Shown here in pieces: positions 7,442-10,763 of a stretch of 10,763 nt of DNA (the first letter of the stretch is position 1; each line of letters begins with the position of its first letter). Source of the DNA: Candidatus Dadabacteria bacterium (GTDB lineage Bacteria; Desulfobacterota_D; UBA1144; Nemesobacterales; JAJCZQ01); NCBI GenBank assembly GCA_030624695.1, contig JAUXJP010000015.1, forward strand, positions 1 through 10,763, read 5' to 3'. The position numbers were made by a program, and so were the translations under genes. The notes beneath the pieces are model-generated. The model had not been told where the DNA came from and did no database searches. It saw only the letters and a list, made by a program, of their open reading frames with translations.

Positions 7442-7729
7442 TTACATACCTTCAAATAATTCAATAGTACCTTCTTTCAGTTTTATATAAGCTTTTTTAT
7501 TTGATGAGCGTCTGCCAATTTTCCTGCCCAACTTTTTAACAGGTTTTCCAGCAGTCAACAAAGTCCTTACTTTTTCAACTTTTACATTAAATATCTTTTC
7601 AACGGAATTTTTGATTTCGTTTTTATTTGCTTTTTTATCTACTGTAAATACATACCAACCATCGTCTTTCATGTCAGTACTTTTTTCAGTAACATGTGGA
7701 AGCTTAATTATAGTCCTTGGGTCTTTCAA
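7442..7729 (-). CDS. rplW: 50S ribosomal protein L23 (uL23), TTG start
   Basis: L23 is at the tunnel exit and is the main docking site for trigger factor and the signal recognition particle. The 95 residues are normal. It opens MKDPRTIIKLPHVTEKS (1-17), a standard family N-terminus. The core has YVFTVDKKANKNEIKNSVE (about 26-44) and the rRNA-binding loop GRRSSNKKAYIKL (about 72-84). The start is TTG at 7729, which overlaps the rplD TGA as TTGA. AGGAGG lies 10 nt upstream, and the nearest in-frame ATG is about 20 codons in, too late for the fold. Confidence 0.97.
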   Translation of the reverse strand: MKDPRTIIKLPHVTEKSTDMKDDGWYVFTVDKKANKNEIKNSVEKIFNVKVEKVRTLLTAGKPVKKLGRKIGRRSSNKKAYIKLKEGTIELFEGM

Positions 7730-8349
7730 CGCTCCAATGCCTCCTGTACTTTTCCCACTGTGCTCTTTGTTATAATTAAATTTTTATATTTTAGTAAATC
7801 GTAGACATTTACACCTTCATTTCTTAAAACTTTTATATCCTTGATATTATTGGATGATTTAACGAGTTTTTCGTTCGGTTCATCAACAAGAATAAGGCAT
7901 TTGTTCAGTTCAAATTTTTTCATAAAATCTACAATCTGTTTTGTTTTTATCTCTTTCAAATCAAAATTATCCACAACAATAAGTTCATCTTGTGATAACT
8001 TAAGGGACAATGCCGATCTAACTGCCTGTTTTCTTACTTTTTTAGGGACTGAAAACGACCAGTCTTTTGGTTTAGGGCCGAAAGTTACACCACCGCCTCT
8101 CCAAATAGGTGATCTTATAGAACCAGCTCTTGCTCTTCCAAGATGTTTCTGCTTCCATGGTTTTTTTCCACCACCTCTGACTTCTCCCCTTGTTTTTGTA
8201 GAGGCTGATCCGGATCTTTTAGAGGCAAGCTGCCATTTTACAACCAGGTGTAAAACAGAATCGTTAACAGGGCATTCAAAAACATTTGAAGCGAGATCAA
8301 CAGTACCTACTTTCTTTTTTTCTAAATCAAATACATCCACTTTTGGCAA
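7726..8349 (-). CDS. rplD: 50S ribosomal protein L4 (uL4), TTG start
   Basis: L4 is an early-assembly protein whose long loop reaches the peptide tunnel; in E. coli it also represses the S10 operon. The 207 residues are typical. The tunnel loop is intact: TKTRGEVRGGGKKPWKQK (51-68), then GRARAGSIRSPIWRGGGVTFG (71-91). The C-terminal half folds with VRKQAVRSALSLKL (105-118) and a final TKSTVGKVQEALER. The start is TTG at 8349, one base after the rplC stop; it gives MPKVDVFDLEKKKVG, which matches family N-termini, and GGGG lies 9 nt upstream. Confidence 0.97.
   Translation of the reverse strand: MPKVDVFDLEKKKVGTVDLASNVFECPVNDSVLHLVVKWQLASKRSGSASTKTRGEVRGGGKKPWKQKHLGRARAGSIRSPIWRGGGVTFGPKPKDWSFSVPKKVRKQAVRSALSLKLSQDELIVVDNFDLKEIKTKQIVDFMKKFELNKCLILVDEPNEKLVKSSNNIKDIKVLRNEGVNVYDLLKYKNLIITKSTVGKVQEALER
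7740..7745 (-). promoter_or_regulatory. Shine-Dalgarno site of rplW
   Basis: AGGAGG on the minus strand, inside the end of rplD and 10 nt before the TTG at 7729. A second GGAG at 7732-7735 is too close to serve well. It supports the TTG start. Confidence 0.75.
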
Positions 8350-8350
8350 C

Positions 8351-8983
8351 TTATTTATCCCCTTTTGAAGTACGTTTTAAGATTAGTGTTCCACCATTTG
8401 GGCCGGGAACCGAACCTTTTACAAAAAGTATATTTTTTTCTGAATCTACAGTTACAACTTTTACACCCTGGACTGTTAAATTCTCGCCGCCCATTCTTCC
8501 TGGCATCTTCATGCCTTTCCACACTCTGCCCGGATAAGAAGCCTGCCCTATAGAACCCTGACGACGATGCGCCATACCGCCATGAGACATAGGTTGTCCA
8601 TGAAAATTATACCTCTTAATAGTACCGGCAAATCCTTTACCTTTACTAACACCTGTAATGTCCAGCACATCTCCACTGTTAAATATATCAGCTTTAACTA
8701 TATCGCCTTCATTATATTCATCATTTTCTGCTTTAAATTCTTTTAGTATTTTCAAACTTGGCACTTTTGATTTATTAAACAATCCTGTCTTGGCTTTATT
8801 AAATCTCTGAGGTTTATCTACCTGGAATCCGAGCTGAACAGCATCGTAACCATCTCTTTCCTTGAATTTTTTACCAACCACATAACAAGGACCTGCTTCA
8901 ATCAGAGTTCCTATGACCATGACTGATTCTTCGTCAAATGCCTGTGTCATACCTATTTTTTTACCAATTATTCCCTTAATCAT
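8351..8983 (-). CDS. rplC: 50S ribosomal protein L3 (uL3)
   Basis: L3 is one of the two proteins that start 50S assembly, and its loop approaches the peptidyl-transferase centre. The 210 residues match the family. It opens MIKGIIGKKIGMTQAFDE (1-18). The central loop is conserved: FAGTIKRYNFHGQPMSHG (118-135), RRQGSIGQASYPGRVWKG (140-157), then MPGRMGGE (160-167). Q147 in GSIGQ corresponds to the glutamine methylated by PrmB in E. coli. ATG at 8983 lies 5 nt after the rpsJ stop, with AGGAA 10 nt upstream. Confidence 0.98.
   Translation of the reverse strand: MIKGIIGKKIGMTQAFDEESVMVIGTLIEAGPCYVVGKKFKERDGYDAVQLGFQVDKPQRFNKAKTGLFNKSKVPSLKILKEFKAENDEYNEGDIVKADIFNSGDVLDITGVSKGKGFAGTIKRYNFHGQPMSHGGMAHRRQGSIGQASYPGRVWKGMKMPGRMGGENLTVQGVKVVTVDSEKNILFVKGSVPGPNGGTLILKRTSKGDK
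8359..8362 (-). promoter_or_regulatory. Shine-Dalgarno site of rplD
   Basis: GGGG (in context AAAAGGGGA) on the minus strand, inside the 3' end of rplC and 9 nt before the TTG at 8349. It supports the TTG start and coupling to rplC. Confidence 0.7.
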
Positions 8984-8988
8984 CTAAA

Positions 8989-9309
8989 TCAAGTTCCTGT
9001 TAATTTAATTTCTACTTCTACTCCGGACGCTAAGTCAAGTTTCATCAATTCATCAATTGTCTGCTGCGTAGGCTCAAGTATATCTACAAGCCTTTTGTGT
9101 GTCCTAATCTCAAAATGTTCCCTTGAATTTTTATTCACATGAGGAGATCTCAAAACGCAGTACCTGTTTATTTTAGTAGGTAGCGGCACAGGGCCTGCAA
9201 TTCTTGCACCTGTTCTCTTTGCCGTATCAACAATTTCAACCGTTGACCTGTCTAGTAATCTATGATCAAAAGATTTTAATTTTATTCTTATTTTAGACGC
9301 TGTACTCAT
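8989..9309 (-). CDS. rpsJ: 30S ribosomal protein S10 (uS10), also NusE
   Basis: S10 is in the 30S head and, as NusE, joins NusB and NusG in transcription antitermination. The 106 residues are near the usual 102-105. IRIKLKSFDHRLLDRST (8-24) and GPVPLPTKINRYCVLRSPHVNKNSREHFE (about 39-67) are the S10 signature, followed by HKRLVDILEPT. ATG at 9309 begins only 11 nt after the tuf stop, with a weak GGA about 6 nt upstream. There is therefore no space for an S10-operon leader of the E. coli type here, and rpsJ must be read from the tuf transcript. Confidence 0.98.
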   Translation of the reverse strand: MSTASKIRIKLKSFDHRLLDRSTVEIVDTAKRTGARIAGPVPLPTKINRYCVLRSPHVNKNSREHFEIRTHKRLVDILEPTQQTIDELMKLDLASGVEVEIKLTGT

Positions 9310-9320
9310 TTTATATCCGT

Positions 9321-10505
9321 TTATTCAATAATACTGGTAACAACACCAGCACCAACTGTTCTTCCGCCTTCCCTTATAGCAAACCTTAACTGCTCATCCA
9401 TTGCTACTGGGCTCATTAGCTCTACTACCATGTTTATGTTGTCTCCGGGCATTACCATCTCTACCCCTTCCGGTAGCTCAATGCTTCCCGTTACATCCGT
9501 TGTCCTGAAATAAAACTGTGGCCGGTATCCCGGGAAAAACGGTGTATGCCTCCCACCTTCTTCTTTCTTTAGTACATATACTTCTGCATTGAATTTCTTA
9601 TGTGGGGTTATTGCTCCCGGGGCTGACAACACCTGCCCTCTTTCCACTTCGTCTTTCCCTGTTCCCCTTAATAGCACTCCCACGTTGTCCCCGGCCTGTG
9701 CATCGTCAAGTATCTTTCTAAACATCTCAAGACTTGTTGCTACGGTCTTCTGTGTGTCTTTAAACCCTACTATCTCTATCTCATCTCCTGCTACAATCCT
9801 TCCTCTCTCTACTCTCCCGGTTACTACTGTCCCCCTTCCGGAAATTGTAAATACATCTTCTATTGCCATTAAAAAAGGCCTGTCAAGATCCCTCTCAGGC
9901 ATTGGTATATAGGAATCCACTGCTGCCATCAGTTCCGTTATCTGGCCCTTGGCCCCTTCATCTCCTTCAAGTGCTTTTGTAGCACTTATCTTCACTATAG
10001 GGATATCATCCCCTGGAAATCCGTACTGGGTTAATAGTTCTCTTATTTCTAAATCTACCAGGTCTAGCAGCTCTTCATCATCCAGCATATCTACCTTGTT
10101 AAGGGCTACCACCATGTATGGTACTCCTACCTGGCGTGCCAGAAGTATATGCTCCCTTGTCTGGGGCATTGGCCCATCCGGGGCACTTACCACCAGAATC
10201 GCTCCGTCCATCTGGGCTGCTCCCGTGATCATGTTCTTTACGTAGTCTGCGTGCCCAGGACAGTCAACATGCGCATAGTGCCTGCTGTCTGTCTCGTACT
10301 CTACGTGGGCAATACTTATCGTTATTCCCCTTTCCCTTTCTTCAGGTGCTTTATCTATATTCTCAAACTCTATATATTCAGCCTGCCCTGCTTCTGCAAG
10401 TACCTTTGTTATGGCCGCTGTTAACGTAGTCTTTCCATGGTCCACGTGACCTATTGTTCCTATGTTTAAATGGGGCTTTATCCTCTCAAATTTAGCTTTC
10501 GACAT
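9321..10505 (-). CDS. tuf: Elongation factor Tu
   Basis: EF-Tu is the GTPase that delivers aminoacyl-tRNA to the ribosomal A site. The 394 residues equal the E. coli length. The GTPase domain has G1 GHVDHGKT (19-26), the switch I segment RGITIS (59-64) with T62, G3 DCPGH (81-85) with catalytic H85, G4 NKVD (136-139) and G5 SATKAL (174-179). Beta-barrel domains 2 and 3 follow, with GRGTVVTGRVERG and RFAIREGGRTVGAGVV. ATG at 10505 has AGGAGG 9 nt upstream. Base and codon use differ from every neighbour: 8 of the first 9 isoleucines are ATA, 5 of the first 6 arginines are AGG, and two sampled 60-base lines have 32-35 G/C. Three tRNAs lie upstream and rpsJ downstream. Confidence 0.99.
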   Translation of the reverse strand: MSKAKFERIKPHLNIGTIGHVDHGKTTLTAAITKVLAEAGQAEYIEFENIDKAPEERERGITISIAHVEYETDSRHYAHVDCPGHADYVKNMITGAAQMDGAILVVSAPDGPMPQTREHILLARQVGVPYMVVALNKVDMLDDEELLDLVDLEIRELLTQYGFPGDDIPIVKISATKALEGDEGAKGQITELMAAVDSYIPMPERDLDRPFLMAIEDVFTISGRGTVVTGRVERGRIVAGDEIEIVGFKDTQKTVATSLEMFRKILDDAQAGDNVGVLLRGTGKDEVERGQVLSAPGAITPHKKFNAEVYVLKKEEGGRHTPFFPGYRPQFYFRTTDVTGSIELPEGVEMVMPGDNINMVVELMSPVAMDEQLRFAIREGGRTVGAGVVTSIIE

Positions 10506-10514
10506 CTATATGTT

Positions 10515-10520
10515 CCTCCT
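10515..10520 (-). promoter_or_regulatory. Shine-Dalgarno site of tuf
   Basis: AGGAGG (within AAGGAGGAA) on the minus strand, 9 nt before the tuf ATG at 10505. It is the strongest ribosome-binding site in the window, as expected for a very abundant protein. The rest of the 56-nt tRNA-Thr to tuf spacer is AT-rich with no hairpin and no clear promoter. Confidence 0.9.
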
Positions 10521-10561
10521 TACTGAATTGCCCGTTACTTTTATCTTATATTGCATTTTTA

Positions 10562-10634
<73 letters not shown>

Positions 10635-10644
10635 GTTTCTTATG

Positions 10645-10718
10645 AGCGGGAGACGGGATTCGAACCCGCGACCCTCAGCTTGGAAGGCTGATGCTCTAGC
10701 CAACTGAGCTACTCCCGC
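10645..10718 (-). tRNA. tRNA-Gly (anticodon TCC)
   Basis: This is a complete 74-nt cloverleaf on the minus strand. The acceptor pairs GCGGGAG with CTCCCGC, and the D stem is GCTC/GAGC. The anticodon stem is TCAGC/GCTGA around loop CTTCCAA, with anticodon TCC at 10682-10684 reading GGA and GGG glycine codons. The T arm is GCGGG-TTCGAAT-CCCGT. The discriminator is T, as is usual for bacterial tRNA-Gly, and CCA is not encoded (next bases CAT). It lies between tRNA-Tyr and tRNA-Thr with spacers of 7 and 10 nt. Confidence 0.97.
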
Positions 10719-10725
10719 GTATTTA

Positions 10726-10763
10726 TGGGGAGGGCAGGATTCGAACCTACGTAGGCTTACACC
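10726..10763 (-). tRNA. tRNA-Tyr, 3' part only (5' part outside window)
   Basis: The last 38 nt of a tRNA lie at the window edge. On the minus strand one sees the 3' side of a variable arm, then the T arm GTAGG-TTCGAAT-CCTGC, the acceptor 3' strand CCTCCCC and discriminator A, followed by TAA rather than CCA. The variable-arm segment GTGTAAGCC just before TACG indicates a class II tRNA (Tyr, Leu or Ser). The TACGTAGGTTCGAATCC context and A73 favour Tyr, as does the conserved order Tyr-Gly-Thr-tuf known from E. coli. The anticodon is not in the window, so the identity is inferred. Confidence 0.75.

Noticed and set aside
7841..8537. Two overlapping plus-strand frames of 175 and 83 codons antisense to rplD and rplC
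   Set aside because: Both are mirror frames of conserved ribosomal genes, rich in Ser, Phe and Pro as expected from antisense translation, with no recognisable domain.
9589..10424. Plus-strand frames of 91-107 codons antisense to tuf
   Set aside because: tuf is conserved over its full length; long antisense frames are expected from its codon bias. One contains a serine run from repeated GAT/GAA codons.
10521..10561. Possible promoter between tRNA-Thr and tuf, with a TATAAG-like -10 box
   Set aside because: The AT-rich spacer gives such a match easily, and no -35 element sits at a suitable distance. Co-transcription with the tRNAs explains the layout without it.

Overview
This window is the core of a bacterial ribosomal-protein super-operon (S10 plus spc). 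Every gene lies on the minus strand, so transcription runs from the right end (10763) to the left end (1). In transcription order it reads tRNA-Tyr (partial), tRNA-Gly(TCC), tRNA-Thr(GGT), tuf, rpsJ, rplC, rplD, rplW, rplB, rpsS, rplV, rpsC, rplP, rpmC, rpsQ, rplN, rplX, rplE, rpsN (zinc form), rpsH, rplF, rplR, rpsE, rplO, secY (partial). Genes are packed tightly: protein-gene spacers are 0 to 24 nt, several starts overlap the previous stop (ATGA, TTGA or TAATG), and no stretch over 60 nt lacks a gene. No internal promoter or terminator could be supported.

Organism: a bacterium with an AT-rich genome, bacterial Shine-Dalgarno sites and bacterial-type S10/spc gene order. Five of twenty protein starts are TTG or GTG. 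The tRNAs do not encode CCA, S14 is the zinc-binding form, and rpmD (L30) is absent from its usual place between rpsE and rplO. I cannot assign a phylum from sequence reading alone. L30 loss is known in several lineages, including Cyanobacteria and the candidate phyla radiation, so it does not settle the question.

Region by region: 10562-10763 holds three tRNAs. 9321-10505 is tuf, encoding EF-Tu. 4383-9309 is the S10 block (S10, L3, L4, L23, L2, S19, L22, S3, L16, L29, S17). 1-4366 is the spc block (L14, L24, L5, S14, S8, L6, L18, S5, L15, SecY), and SecY runs off the left edge after 192 residues. Together these genes make the decoding machinery: tRNAs, the factor that delivers them, proteins of both ribosomal subunits, and the channel that accepts nascent membrane and secreted proteins.

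I see no undescribed system. Two points deserve a second look. First, the tuf neighbourhood combines the tRNA-Tyr-Gly-Thr leader known upstream of E. coli tufB with the rpsJ neighbour typical of the other tuf copy. Second, tuf has codon use and GC content clearly unlike its neighbours. Both fit recombination between, or replacement of, tuf copies. The missing L30 gene is a smaller third point.
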